This document shows, in pieces, positions 1 to 8,294 of a stretch of 64,000 nucleotides of DNA. Where the stretch lies: the NCBI GenBank assembly GCA_902826095.1, contig CADEDN010000006.1, forward strand, positions 62,001-126,000. Reading direction: 5' to 3'. The DNA is from an uncultured Alphaproteobacteria bacterium (GTDB taxonomy: Bacteria; Pseudomonadota; Alphaproteobacteria; Caulobacterales; Parvularculaceae). Under the pieces are notes generated by a model. The model searched no databases, was not told the DNA's origin, and worked only from the letters and a program-made list of their open reading frames with translations. Within the stretch, counting starts at the first letter, position 1; each line of letters starts with the position of its first letter. The translations under genes and the position numbers were made by a program.

Positions 1-1448
1 ACGACGGCCTTGCGGTGCGTTCGGCGACAAAGGCGACGGCTGCGGTCATCGCCGCCGGCAAAAACCTGAAAGTCATCGGCCGGGCAGGCATCGGCGTTGA
101 CAATATCGATATTCCAGCCGCGACCTCCGCAGGCGTCGTCGTCATGAACACGCCCTATGGCAACGCCATCACGACGGCGGAGCACGCGATCGCCATGATG
201 TTCGCCGCCGCGCGACAAATTCCGCAGGCGAACGCCTCGACGCACGCCGGCAAGTGGGAGAAATCGCGCTTCATGGGCGTTGAGCTGTTCGCAAAAACGC
301 TCGGCGTCATCGGCTGCGGCAATATCGGCGGCATTGTCGCGGATCGCGGCGTTGCGCTCAGGATGCGAGTGATCGCCTTTGACCCCTTCTTGACGAATGC
401 GCGGGCGATCGAACTTGGCGTTGAGAAGGTCGACCTCGACACGCTCCTGGCGCGGGCCGACATCATCACCCTGCACACGCCGCTCACTGAGCAAACCAAG
501 AACATTCTCTCCGCCAAAGCGCTGGCGAGGACAAAGAAGGGCGTCATCATTGTCAATTGCGCGCGCGGCGGGCTGCTCGACGAGGTCGCGCTGAAGGCCG
601 GCCTTGATTCCGGAAGGATCGGGGCGGCGGCGCTCGACGTATTCGCCGTCGAGCCGGCGACAGACCACCCATTATTCGGCAATGAGAAAGTCGTGCTGAC
701 GCCGCATCTTGGCGCTTCGACCAATGAGGCGCAGGAAAATGTCGCCATTCAGATCGCCGAGCAGATGGCGGATTACCTGATGCGGGGCGCCGTGACGAAC
801 GCGCTGAACATGCCCTCGATCACGGCTGAAGAGGCGCCGCGATTAAGGCCGTTCATCGCGCTTGCTGAAAATCTCGGCAAATTCGCCGGCCAGCTCACCG
901 AAACGAGCGTCAAGGCGATCGAAGTCGTCTATGCGGGCGGCGTCGCCAAGCTGAACACGCGGCCGATGACGGCGTCCGCTGTCGCCGGCGTCCTTCGCCC
1001 GATGCTCGCCGAGGTCAATATCGTGAACGCGCCGATGATCGCCAAGGAACGCGGCATTGCAATCGCCGAGACGTTTCGAGACGACGCCGAGAATTTTGAG
1101 AGCGTCATCCGCCTCCGGATTGTGACGGAACGCCAGGATCGCACGGTCTCCGGCGCGCTCTTTGGGCAGACGCCGCGCGTTGTTGAGATCAAGGGCGTCG
1201 AGATGGAGGCGTCCTTTGCGCCGAACATGCTTTACGTGTCGAATGCGGACAAGCCAGGATTCATCGGTGCGCTGGGCCAAACGCTCGGCGCGGCGAATGT
1301 CAATATTGCAACCTTCAATCTCGGCCGGTCGGCGCCAGGCGCGGACGCCATCGCGCTCCTTGCCGTCGACGACAGCGTGTCGAACGAAGTGCTAGCCAAA
1401 GTCGCCGCGCTCCCAAACGTCAAGCAGGCGAAAGCGCTGCGGTTCTAG
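1..1448 (+). CDS. serA: D-3-phosphoglycerate dehydrogenase, 5' end outside window
   Basis: This enzyme oxidises 3-phosphoglycerate to 3-phosphohydroxypyruvate with NAD, the first step of serine synthesis in the cytoplasm. The window opens inside the gene: the frame is open from base 3, and the GTG at 15 reads as an internal valine. About 45-50 N-terminal residues are missing if the usual long-form length near 526 applies. Visible motifs are the nucleotide-binding GCGNIG, the catalytic arginine in NCARGG, the histidine in HLGAST, an intervening substrate-binding (ASB) domain and a C-terminal ACT domain beginning MLYVSNADKPG. The ACT domain is where serine feedback is known to act in this family. 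The partner serC is not visible, so it may lie upstream of the window. Confidence 0.96.
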   Translation, partial: DGLAVRSATKATAAVIAAGKNLKVIGRAGIGVDNIDIPAATSAGVVVMNTPYGNAITTAEHAIAMMFAAARQIPQANASTHAGKWEKSRFMGVELFAKTLGVIGCGNIGGIVADRGVALRMRVIAFDPFLTNARAIELGVEKVDLDTLLARADIITLHTPLTEQTKNILSAKALARTKKGVIIVNCARGGLLDEVALKAGLDSGRIGAAALDVFAVEPATDHPLFGNEKVVLTPHLGASTNEAQENVAIQIAEQMADYLMRGAVTNALNMPSITAEEAPRLRPFIALAENLGKFAGQLTETSVKAIEVVYAGGVAKLNTRPMTASAVAGVLRPMLAEVNIVNAPMIAKERGIAIAETFRDDAENFESVIRLRIVTERQDRTVSGALFGQTPRVVEIKGVEMEASFAPNMLYVSNADKPGFIGALGQTLGAANVNIATFNLGRSAPGADAIALLAVDDSVSNEVLAKVAALPNVKQAKALRF

Positions 1449-1508
1449 GGTCGCGTCAACGGTGGCGAATCACGGGAAGGTCTGCGACGCCAAAACAGGG
1501 AAATGGAA

Positions 1509-1730
1509 ATGCCAGCGAAGAAACCGCGCGACATCGAAAAGTCATATCCTCTCAGTCAATTCATCGCCAAGCTGCGCCGCTTCGCCGACGCTCTGGAAAC
1601 GCGCGAGCCGTTTACGATCCAGATCGCCGGCGAGCGCATTCGTGTTCCAAAGGGCGCCCTCGTCAATATAGAACACGAGCGCGGCGACGGCGAGGAGGAG
1701 ATTGAGTTCCAGATAAGGTGGAAGCTCTAA
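1509..1730 (+). CDS. amphi-Trp domain small protein
   Basis: A protein of about 73 residues matching the amphi-Trp domain family. The pattern is a leading helix (LSQFIAKLRRFADALE), then FTIQIAGERIRVPKGA, an acidic stretch, and a closing strand ending in FQIRWKL. The family has no established biochemical role that I can state. Two in-frame ATGs are possible, at 1503 and 1509. The AGGG at 1497-1500 sits 8 bases from the second, so 1509 is preferred. It lies 60 bases downstream of serA on the same strand and could be read through from it. Confidence 0.8.
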   Translation: MPAKKPRDIEKSYPLSQFIAKLRRFADALETREPFTIQIAGERIRVPKGALVNIEHERGDGEEEIEFQIRWKL

Positions 1731-1774
1731 AACGCCGGTTGCACGCGGCTCGGCCGGCGGTTTAGATACCGGCC

Positions 1775-2938
1775 ATGACAATCCCGACGGTTCATGAGAT
1801 TGAGCGTCGCGCCTTTTCGGGAGACGCCGAGGCGCAATACGCGCTCGCCGCGATTTTGTCAGAACGTCAGCAGCAAGACCTTGCAAGGCATTGGCTGGAA
1901 CGCGCCGCGTCGCTGGGCCACGCGGATGCATTGTTTACGCTCGCGGGCGCCTTACTGACGAAGACCGAAGGCGCGATTGAGCAGCGTGGCGAGGCGGTCG
2001 CGGGACTGCAGAAAGCCCGCGAGAACGGGAGCATAGCCGCGCTTCGCACATTGGCGGCGCTCACTGCGGCCGGTCTCGTCGGAGACGAAGGCTGGCCGGG
2101 CGCGCTCGCGATGATGCGAGAGGCCTGCGAGCGCGGCGAAGCGGCGTCGTTACGAGAGATTGCGACGCTTATTCTCGAAGCCGATGAAAAAGACGAGGAC
2201 GGCGGGGCGCTTCTTGTGACAGCGGCGAAGTCCGACGCGCTTGCCGCGGCGCTAGTCGCCCGCCGGGCGCGACGCGGCCTGCCGACCAATGAAAAGTGCG
2301 TTTCGCTGAGCGACGCGTTCGGCAAGCTGTTGGTGGTGAAGAATGACGTCAACAGCGAGCAGATTTGCAGCCGACCGCGCATCACCGCATTTCGAGCCGC
2401 CGTTGGGCGCGATCTTTGCGATCATTTAGTCGGCGCGGCGCTTCCGAGACTGAAGCGGGAGCAAGTGCTCGGCGCAGACGGTCTGCGGCGAACCGACCCG
2501 CATCGCACGGCCTGGGGCGCCCTATTAGGCTTTGGGTTTGCCGACTTGCCAGCGGTGATCGCCGGGCAGAGAATGGCGTCGCTGGCGCAGCTCTCCTATT
2601 CGAACGGCGAGCCATTGTCGATCCTGCGTTATCTACCGGGCCAAGAATATAAGATCCACCACGATTTTCTTGGGCCAAATGACCCGGATCTGCTTGCGCA
2701 CGGGCAAAGGCTGAAAACCGCGCTGCTTTACCTGAATGACGGATATGCCGGGGGCGAAACGCATTTTCTCGTCCCCGACATCAGATTCGCGGGAAAAACC
2801 GGCGATATTCTCGTCTTTCACAATGTTGATGAATCCGGCGCGCTCGATTATTCCGCGCGCCATGCCGGCCGAACGATTGAGCGCGGCGAGAAGTGGATCG
2901 CTTCGCTGTGGCTGCGCGATCGGCCTTTTGCCGGCTGA
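1775..2938 (+). CDS. Sel1-like repeat plus prolyl-4-hydroxylase-type 2OG-Fe(II) oxygenase
   Basis: A 387-residue two-part protein. Residues about 5-160 are helical Sel1/TPR-like repeats (AEAQYALA, ARHWLERAASLGHADALF, and more). The C-terminal 170 residues are a double-stranded beta-helix 2-oxoglutarate/Fe(II) dioxygenase of the prolyl 4-hydroxylase alpha-subunit type. The iron ligands are visible as H295-x-D297 and distal H363, followed by the basic residues expected to hold 2-oxoglutarate. No signal peptide is seen, so it should act in the cytoplasm, hydroxylating a protein or small substrate that the sequence does not identify. Genes of this layout occur in alphaproteobacteria, but their substrates are not known to me. 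It sits in the same direction as serA and the amphi-Trp gene. Confidence 0.85.
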   Translation: MTIPTVHEIERRAFSGDAEAQYALAAILSERQQQDLARHWLERAASLGHADALFTLAGALLTKTEGAIEQRGEAVAGLQKARENGSIAALRTLAALTAAGLVGDEGWPGALAMMREACERGEAASLREIATLILEADEKDEDGGALLVTAAKSDALAAALVARRARRGLPTNEKCVSLSDAFGKLLVVKNDVNSEQICSRPRITAFRAAVGRDLCDHLVGAALPRLKREQVLGADGLRRTDPHRTAWGALLGFGFADLPAVIAGQRMASLAQLSYSNGEPLSILRYLPGQEYKIHHDFLGPNDPDLLAHGQRLKTALLYLNDGYAGGETHFLVPDIRFAGKTGDILVFHNVDESGALDYSARHAGRTIERGEKWIASLWLRDRPFAG

Positions 2939-2940
2939 CA

Positions 2941-3654
2941 TCAGTTTCCTGAAAGTGCGCGGGAGAGGATCACCAGCATGGAGAAGGCGATGATGATCCA
3001 GGGGGTCCTCGCGCGGCGTTTCTCCCGCTTTGCGATCTCGTCCGCCGCGAGCGACGACGCCGTCCAGTCCGGGACGCTCTGCTTTGCAACCAGTAGTAAG
3101 CCGGGATCGCCGTCGACGGCGCCGCGATCGACGACCGGAAGGCCGGTGCGCGAAACGATCGCGGCGACCAGATTGGCGAAAAACGGCGCCAGCATTTCGC
3201 GATCGGCGCCAAGCGTAAGCCGCTCGCCATTGGTTTTGACAAGCGCATAAGCGCGCTGCGCCGTCGTGACGCCGAGCGACGAAAACGATTCAAGCCGCGT
3301 TTCGATGCGGTGATAGTCGCTGAGCGCAATCTCCGCCCTGACGCGCGGCTGATCGATGAAGCCGCGGCGGCGCGGCAGCAAGGCGATCAGGCGCCCGCCC
3401 TCAAGGCGCGCGTAAAGCCGCCAGCGCGAAACGGCCTCCTTTGCGACGAGCGCTGTCAGCGCGATCATGAGCGCGGCGATTGACGCCATGGCGGCGCCGA
3501 AGAAGAAATTCACGGCGAACGCGCCGACGGCGACGACGATGTGAAAAAGCGCCAGCGCGCCAATGAAGAGAGCCGCGAGGCCGACTCCGATCCGGCCGGC
3601 GAGCGATGGTCGGAATTCCTGCGGCGGCGGAATGGAGAGGGGCGCTTCGGTCAT
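2941..3654 (-). CDS. membrane protein with N-terminal double and C-terminal single TM segments
   Basis: Unrecognised family, 237 residues from ATG 3654. Two hydrophobic segments lie near residues 23-65 (LAALFIGALALFHIVVAVGA, then SIAALMIALTALVA). A soluble middle of about 140 residues follows, and one C-terminal transmembrane segment (TPWIIIAFSMLVILSRAL). The middle looks like a PH-like or DUF2244-like bacterial membrane-associated domain, but I cannot assign it. A longer reading from 3711 is open but would overlap the upstream gene, whose stop is 7 bases before this start. It is the last gene of a leftward run after the cystathionine beta-synthase and Spx-like genes. Its stop faces the oxygenase gene's stop only 2 bases away. 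Confidence 0.7.
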   Translation of the reverse strand: MTEAPLSIPPPQEFRPSLAGRIGVGLAALFIGALALFHIVVAVGAFAVNFFFGAAMASIAALMIALTALVAKEAVSRWRLYARLEGGRLIALLPRRRGFIDQPRVRAEIALSDYHRIETRLESFSSLGVTTAQRAYALVKTNGERLTLGADREMLAPFFANLVAAIVSRTGLPVVDRGAVDGDPGLLLVAKQSVPDWTASSLAADEIAKREKRRARTPWIIIAFSMLVILSRALSGN

Positions 3655-3661
3655 AATCAAA

Positions 3662-4018
3662 TCAGCGCTTTCCTGAAAGCGCCGTCTCGACGTCTTTCGA
3701 CCAGCCGACAAAAACGTCGGTGTCGCCGCGTTCGATAATCGGTCGCTTCATCAGGGTCGGGTGGGCGGCCATCAGCGCAATCGCTTTCGCCTCCGTTATG
3801 CCGGTTTTGTCGGCGTCCGACAGCCCGCGCCATGTCGTCGACGACCGGTTGAGCAATGCTTCCCAGCCCGCCCTTTTCGCCCAGCGCGTCAATTGCGCTT
3901 TGGTGACGCCGTCGTCGCGGACGTCATGGAATTCATATTTTACGCCAGCGTCGTCGAGGTGCTTGCGAACCTTGCGGCATGTGTCGCAAGTCTTGAGGCC
4001 GTAAAAATCGACGCCCAT
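3662..4018 (-). CDS. ArsC/Spx/YffB-family thioredoxin-fold protein
   Basis: 118 residues, the standard length of the arsenate-reductase-like ArsC/Spx/YffB family. The N-terminus has the redox motif C11-x-x-C14 in KTCDTCRK after a beta strand, then the family pattern of WE-LLNR-S-TWR-L and PTLMKRPIIERG. Members are thiol oxidoreductases or glutathione-dependent reductases. The CxxC and the small size fit the YffB/Spx branch better than a proven arsenate reductase, and no ars genes are nearby. It starts 3 bases after the cystathionine beta-synthase stop, so the two are almost certainly co-transcribed, tying it to thiol metabolism by context. Confidence 0.88.
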   Translation of the reverse strand: MGVDFYGLKTCDTCRKVRKHLDDAGVKYEFHDVRDDGVTKAQLTRWAKRAGWEALLNRSSTTWRGLSDADKTGITEAKAIALMAAHPTLMKRPIIERGDTDVFVGWSKDVETALSGKR

Positions 4019-4021
4019 GTC

Positions 4022-5410
4022 TCACGCCACTTGCAATCTGAGATAATTCAGCAAATCCGTCCGCGTAATGAGCCCCTCGAATTTCCCGCCTTTGGTCACC
4101 ACCGCGACATAGCCTTTGGCGAAGACGGGAAGAAGTTCTTCCATCTTCCGGTCGGCATCGAGCGTTTCGACTCGGTAGGTCATCGCGGATTTCACGGGGT
4201 CCTTGAACTTGTCGCGATTGCGGACGACAGCGAACAGGATGTCCTCTTCATCGATGATGCCGGCGAGCGTGCCGTCTTCGTTGAGAACCGGCAGCTGCGA
4301 GATGTCGTAAAGTTTCATCCGGCCATAGGCGACCATCAGCGTATCGTCTGGCTTGACCGTCACGGTCGCGCGCTCGGAATGTTTGCGGGTGATAAGGTCG
4401 GTAAGGTCGCCCTTCGGCGGACGCTTGATGAACCCCTGATCGTACATCCAATAGTCATTGTACATTTTCGAGAGGTATTTGTCGCCACGATCGCAGACGA
4501 AAGCGACGACGCGCTTCTTCGTTCTCTGCTCGCGGCAATATTTGAGCGCCGCGGCGAGAATGGTGCCCGATGATGATCCGCCAAGTATGCCTTCCTTCTT
4601 CAACAGATCGCGCGCGGCTTCAAAACTCTCCTTGTCCGTGATTCCGTAGGCCTTCTTCACGCGCGACAGATCGCAGATGTCTGGAATGAAATCCTCGCCG
4701 ATGCCTTCGACGAGCCAGGAGCCGACTTCGTTCGGCTTTACGCCGGTGTTCACATAATCGGTGAGGATCGAGCCTTTGGGGTCGGCGAGAATGATCTCGA
4801 CATGCGGCGCTGCGTGTTCAAAGAAGCGCGCAAGGCCCGAGATCGTGCCGCCCGATCCGACGCCGGCGACGAGCGCGTCCATTTTTTCGCCCATCTGACC
4901 CCAGATCTCGGGGCCGGTCATTTCTTCGTGCGCTTTCGGATTCGCCTTGTTGCCGAACTGGTTGACGTAAAAGGCGCCCGTTTCCTCGGCGATCCGCTGG
5001 GCTACGTCCTGATAATATTCCGGGTGCCCCTTGCCGACATCCGAGCGCGTAAGGCGGACATCAGCGCCGAGCGCCTTGAGGTGGAAAATTTTTTCCTGCG
5101 CCATTTTGTCGGGAACGACGATGGTCAGCCTGTAGCCTTTCTGCGCGGCGACGAGCGCCAACGCGAGGCCCGTATTGCCTGCGGTCGCCTCAACGATCGC
5201 GCCGCCTGGTTTCAACTTTCCATTCTTTTCGGCATCCTCGATCATCGCAAGACCGATCCGGTCCTTGATTGAACCGCCGGGATTGTTCGATTCAAGCTTC
5301 AAGAAGAGCTCGCAGGGGCCGGTGTCGATCTTCGAAATTTTCACCATCGGGGTCTTGCCGATCCCCTCGAGCACATTGTCGAGAATCGGTCCGAAGGGCG
5401 TTTCGATCAT
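4022..5410 (-). CDS. cystathionine beta-synthase with C-terminal CBS domain pair
   Basis: A PLP enzyme of the cysteine synthase / cystathionine beta-synthase superfamily, 462 residues. K49 in NPGGSIKDR is the expected PLP lysine, EATAGNTG the substrate loop and GVGSGGT the phosphate-binding loop. EGIGEDFIP favours the cystathionine beta-synthase type over plain CysK. The last 120 residues form two CBS repeats (TVTVKPDDTLMVAY, then DPVKSAMTYRVETLDADRKM), which in related enzymes sense adenosyl ligands. It would condense serine with homocysteine (or O-acetylserine with sulfide). AAAGGGAG precedes the ATG as ribosome-binding site. First gene of the leftward three-gene operon. Confidence 0.93.
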   Translation of the reverse strand: MIETPFGPILDNVLEGIGKTPMVKISKIDTGPCELFLKLESNNPGGSIKDRIGLAMIEDAEKNGKLKPGGAIVEATAGNTGLALALVAAQKGYRLTIVVPDKMAQEKIFHLKALGADVRLTRSDVGKGHPEYYQDVAQRIAEETGAFYVNQFGNKANPKAHEEMTGPEIWGQMGEKMDALVAGVGSGGTISGLARFFEHAAPHVEIILADPKGSILTDYVNTGVKPNEVGSWLVEGIGEDFIPDICDLSRVKKAYGITDKESFEAARDLLKKEGILGGSSSGTILAAALKYCREQRTKKRVVAFVCDRGDKYLSKMYNDYWMYDQGFIKRPPKGDLTDLITRKHSERATVTVKPDDTLMVAYGRMKLYDISQLPVLNEDGTLAGIIDEEDILFAVVRNRDKFKDPVKSAMTYRVETLDADRKMEELLPVFAKGYVAVVTKGGKFEGLITRTDLLNYLRLQVA

Positions 5411-5553
5411 GGTCTACTCCCTTTGCGCCGCCAATCGCCGGGGCGTCCTGTTCACTGCGGATTACCGTCTCGCCGGGAGCGCCGCAAGCGGCGCATTTTT
5501 CAATTATTCACCATCCTGCGCTTTAATGCGACGACGCCGGAGGCGCCGCAGCC

Positions 5554-5769
5554 ATGTTCTGGCTATTGTTTCTCATTGTGGTTGTCGCTGGCCTCGCGTC
5601 GCCGACAACTGGGGTTGCCGCCGCGGCGTTTTGCGTTGCGGCGTATTTGGTGTCTCCCTTCGCATCCAAGCGGCGCATTTCGCCTTTCCGGATCGGGCTT
5701 CTCGTATTATCGCCGCTCGTCGGCCTCGTTGCCGGCGGCGTGATTTTCTTGCTCGGTCCCGGATTTTAG
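5554..5769 (+). CDS. small two-TM hypothetical membrane protein
   Basis: A 71-residue protein that is nearly all membrane-like: a hydrophobic stretch at 1-35, a short basic loop (SKRRISPFR) and a second hydrophobic stretch to the end. GGAGG lies 10 bases before the ATG. Its last 63 bases overlap the 3' end of the convergent mnmC gene, which makes it less certain than its neighbours. No family recognised. Confidence 0.48.
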   Translation: MFWLLFLIVVVAGLASPTTGVAAAAFCVAAYLVSPFASKRRISPFRIGLLVLSPLVGLVAGGVIFLLGPGF

Positions 5770-7674
5770 CGCGATCGTCCGGTTGCGGCGCAAATCGCGA
5801 ATAAAAAACCGCGCGGGATGCAACGCTTCGGCGACATCCCTCTCGATCGACGACATCGTACCGGTCATCTCCGAAACAACATGCGCAGCGGCGAGCGGCG
5901 CCGTCACAAGGCCGCGCGCGCCAAGGCCGGTCAGGATAAAGACATTTTCCTGCGCGCGCGCATTGGGATAGGTGCGAACCTTTCCGAGGCGAAGATCGTC
6001 ATAGGCAGCGCCATAGTGATTCCAATCGGGCGCGGGCCCAGCAATCGGCAAGCGGTCTGGCGTTTGACAACGCACGCTCGCACGCGGCGTTGACGCGGCT
6101 ACCTGAAGTGTCCGGCCGATGTCGGGAATCGTGCGCGCCATCGCTGCGATATTGTGCGCCGTCGCGGCGACGCTCGTCTCCGGCGCCGCATTCGCCTGCA
6201 ATTTCTCGTATGTGGCGCCGATGACGAGGCCGCCGGACGGCGCCGGCGCGGCGTATGGCCCAAAGACGATCGCTTCCGTCGGCGCCATGGCGTCTGGAAA
6301 GCAATCGATCTGCCCCAAGACGCCCTTCAGCGGCAAGGTTCGCGCCTCGATGAAGCGCAACGCGTCGCGGCCGTTGGCGATGATCGCAGCATCGAAGTCC
6401 GCGCGCGCGCCATCGTCGAATCGAATTGTTATTCCTGCCGCGTCGCGCGCGATCGCGACCGCGCGCCGGTCAATCAGCGAGGCGTTTTTCGCAAGCAGCG
6501 CGCAGTAACGCGGCGGCGAAATGACGCCGGCGAACGGAAAGAACAGCCCGTCGGCGCGCGGCTCAACCATCGCCGCCGGCAGCAATCCGGCGCTGACAAT
6601 CTTGCGCTGGCGCTCCGCTTCTTCCGCGCTCGCCGCTTTCAAAAGGACGCCGCACGGGTTCAAAATGCGCTCGCCGCTCGCTCGCTCAAGTGATGCGATC
6701 ACTTGTATCGCGCGCAAATAGGCGCCGCGAAAAAATCGCGCCGCCGGGCCGTCGCCAAGATCAAGACGCGGCATGATGAGGCCCGCGGGATTGCCGGACG
6801 CGCCGGCGGCGACCCCATTTGGGTCAATGATCGTAGGCGCAATTCCGGCGGCGGCGAGTTCGAAGGCGAGGGATGCGCCCGCAACGCCGCCGCCGATGAT
6901 CGCGATGCGCGCGCCGCCGCCAAGCGCCTTCATGTTTTCCGCCGCGAACCACGGCGCGCGCGTCGACGCTGTTGGCGGCGAGTCGATCCGGGCCGCAAGC
7001 ATTTCGCGCTTTTGTCCGAAACCGACGCGCTTTTCGACGGCGAAGCCGGCAGCCTGCAGCGCGCGACGCACGTCGCCCGCGACCGTGAACGTCGCCGCGG
7101 TCGCGCTCGGCGCTGAGAGGCTTGCGACGCCGGCGAACACTTCAGGCGACCACATGTCCGGATTTTTTGACGGCGCAAAACCGTCGAGAAACCAGGCGTT
7201 GATCCGCGCTTCGACGCGGGGGAGCATCGCCCGCGCATCGCCGAAAACGAGCGTCAGCGTAATGTCGTTTGCGAGCGCGATCCGATGCAGGCCTGCGACC
7301 GGCGGCGGATGTTGCGCGCGCAGCGCCGCGCTCATTTCGGCGAATTGCGGCCAGGCAAGGTGCGCGCGCGCGAGATCCTCGGGCGAAAGCGGGCGGTTTT
7401 CAAAGGAGAGAAACTCAAGCCTTGCGCCATGCGGCTTGCGGGATCGGCGCCACAAATCAGCGGCGACAAGAATATTGAGGCCTGTGCCGAATCCGAGTTC
7501 GCCGATCGCAAGGCGCGGCGCGGTTTCGAACCGGCGGGCGAGATCATTGCCGTCGATGAAAACGTGGCGCGATTCCGCGGCGCCATCGCCGGAGAAATAG
7601 ATGTCGCCGAAAAAAATGGACCGGGGAGCGTTCGCTTCCCAGTCCACCAGAGCCGTTTCGATCCCGCCGGTCAT
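5707..7674 (-). CDS. mnmC: bifunctional tRNA (mnm5s2U34) methyltransferase / FAD-dependent oxidoreductase
   Basis: MnmC completes 5-methylaminomethyl-2-thiouridine at the wobble position of tRNAs. The FAD half removes the carboxymethyl group and the SAM half methylates the resulting amine. Here the N-terminal half has the SAM loop GFGTGLN (residues 61-67) and the family stretch INAWFLDGFAPSKNPDMWS. The C-terminal half begins near residue 250 with the dinucleotide motif IIGGGVAGASLAFE and ends with the DAO-type GLGARGLVTAPL. The 655-residue length fits the fused form. The substrate is made by MnmE/MnmG, which are not in this window. The start at 7674 gives a complete N-terminal domain. Confidence 0.94.
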   Translation of the reverse strand: MTGGIETALVDWEANAPRSIFFGDIYFSGDGAAESRHVFIDGNDLARRFETAPRLAIGELGFGTGLNILVAADLWRRSRKPHGARLEFLSFENRPLSPEDLARAHLAWPQFAEMSAALRAQHPPPVAGLHRIALANDITLTLVFGDARAMLPRVEARINAWFLDGFAPSKNPDMWSPEVFAGVASLSAPSATAATFTVAGDVRRALQAAGFAVEKRVGFGQKREMLAARIDSPPTASTRAPWFAAENMKALGGGARIAIIGGGVAGASLAFELAAAGIAPTIIDPNGVAAGASGNPAGLIMPRLDLGDGPAARFFRGAYLRAIQVIASLERASGERILNPCGVLLKAASAEEAERQRKIVSAGLLPAAMVEPRADGLFFPFAGVISPPRYCALLAKNASLIDRRAVAIARDAAGITIRFDDGARADFDAAIIANGRDALRFIEARTLPLKGVLGQIDCFPDAMAPTEAIVFGPYAAPAPSGGLVIGATYEKLQANAAPETSVAATAHNIAAMARTIPDIGRTLQVAASTPRASVRCQTPDRLPIAGPAPDWNHYGAAYDDLRLGKVRTYPNARAQENVFILTGLGARGLVTAPLAAAHVVSEMTGTMSSIERDVAEALHPARFFIRDLRRNRTIALKSGTEQENHAAGNEADERR

Positions 7675-7690
7675 CGGCGAGACAATAATC

Positions 7691-8173
7691 TTACTTCGAC
7701 GCGAACGGGAAGATCTTGTCGAACGACGGCGCGAAAGCGAAGGCCGAACCGAAGGAGCGGTTCATCGGCTCGAAGGCTTCGCGCGTCGCTTCGACCGAAG
7801 CTTCGGTCATCGCGCGGGCGCGCTCGACGCGCGTTTCGAAGAGTTTCGTCCAGTAGCCGCGCTGGAGTTCAAGCGCGTCGCTGATGGTTTTCGCGCGCGC
7901 AAGCTCGTTCGCGAATTCGACCGCGTCGGTCATTTCGACGCGGGCCGCGGCGACGGCGTCGGCGCTGACCGCCCGCATGCGCTCATTGGCGGCGTCAAAG
8001 CCCTTGCGCGACGCGGCCATTGTCTCTTCCGTCTGTACTCGGATCTTTTCCGCGGCATCGTTGAAGGTCTTCAGCGCGACGCCGAACTGGTCGCGCGCCG
8101 CTTCGTTCCATGCGCCGGCGACCGCGCTTCCGTCACCGTCGAACATCGTCTCAGTCGTTTTCCTGGCGGCCAT
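7691..8173 (-). CDS. phasin family protein (PHA granule coat)
   Basis: A 160-residue, almost entirely helical amphipathic protein with the phasin pattern. It has an NEAARDQFGVALKTFNDA opening, repeated A/E/K/R heptad-like helices, and the family segment VEFANELARAKTISDALELQRGYW. Phasins coat polyhydroxyalkanoate granules and control their size. The ATG at 8173 (MAARKTTE) is preferred over the longer reading from 8188 because GGAG lies 6 bases before it. No PHA synthase, depolymerase or phaR is in the window. It is set apart from both neighbours by its own promoter (8260-8288). Confidence 0.85.
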   Translation of the reverse strand: MAARKTTETMFDGDGSAVAGAWNEAARDQFGVALKTFNDAAEKIRVQTEETMAASRKGFDAANERMRAVSADAVAAARVEMTDAVEFANELARAKTISDALELQRGYWTKLFETRVERARAMTEASVEATREAFEPMNRSFGSAFAFAPSFDKIFPFASK

Positions 8174-8227
8174 GGGAGGCTCCTTCATCTAAGGTTCAAG
8201 GCCCGGCCGGTCAGTGGGGCGGGGCCC

Positions 8228-8288
8228 GCTGCGCCATGTTGCAGCGCAGCATTGACCTTTCTATAGGGGTTATTGTGCACTGCAGCAA
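8228..8288 (-). promoter_or_regulatory. phasin promoter with downstream TGC-rich inverted repeat
   Basis: Read on the minus strand, TTGCTG (8288-8283), a 17-base spacer and TATAGA (8265-8260) make a good sigma-70-type promoter for the phasin gene. About 10-32 bases downstream is a perfect 7-bp inverted repeat, GCTGCGC-N9-GCGCAGC (8250-8244 with 8234-8228). It is TGC/GCA-rich, like the sites bound by PHA regulators of the PhaR type. The promoter match is direct; the PhaR link is inference. Confidence 0.6.
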
Positions 8289-8294
8289 GAAAAA

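Noticed and set aside
3662..4018. Arsenate reductase of an arsenic resistance operon
   Set aside because: Only the fold and CxxC fit; no arsR, arsB or acr3 is present, and the gene is tied to cystathionine beta-synthase.
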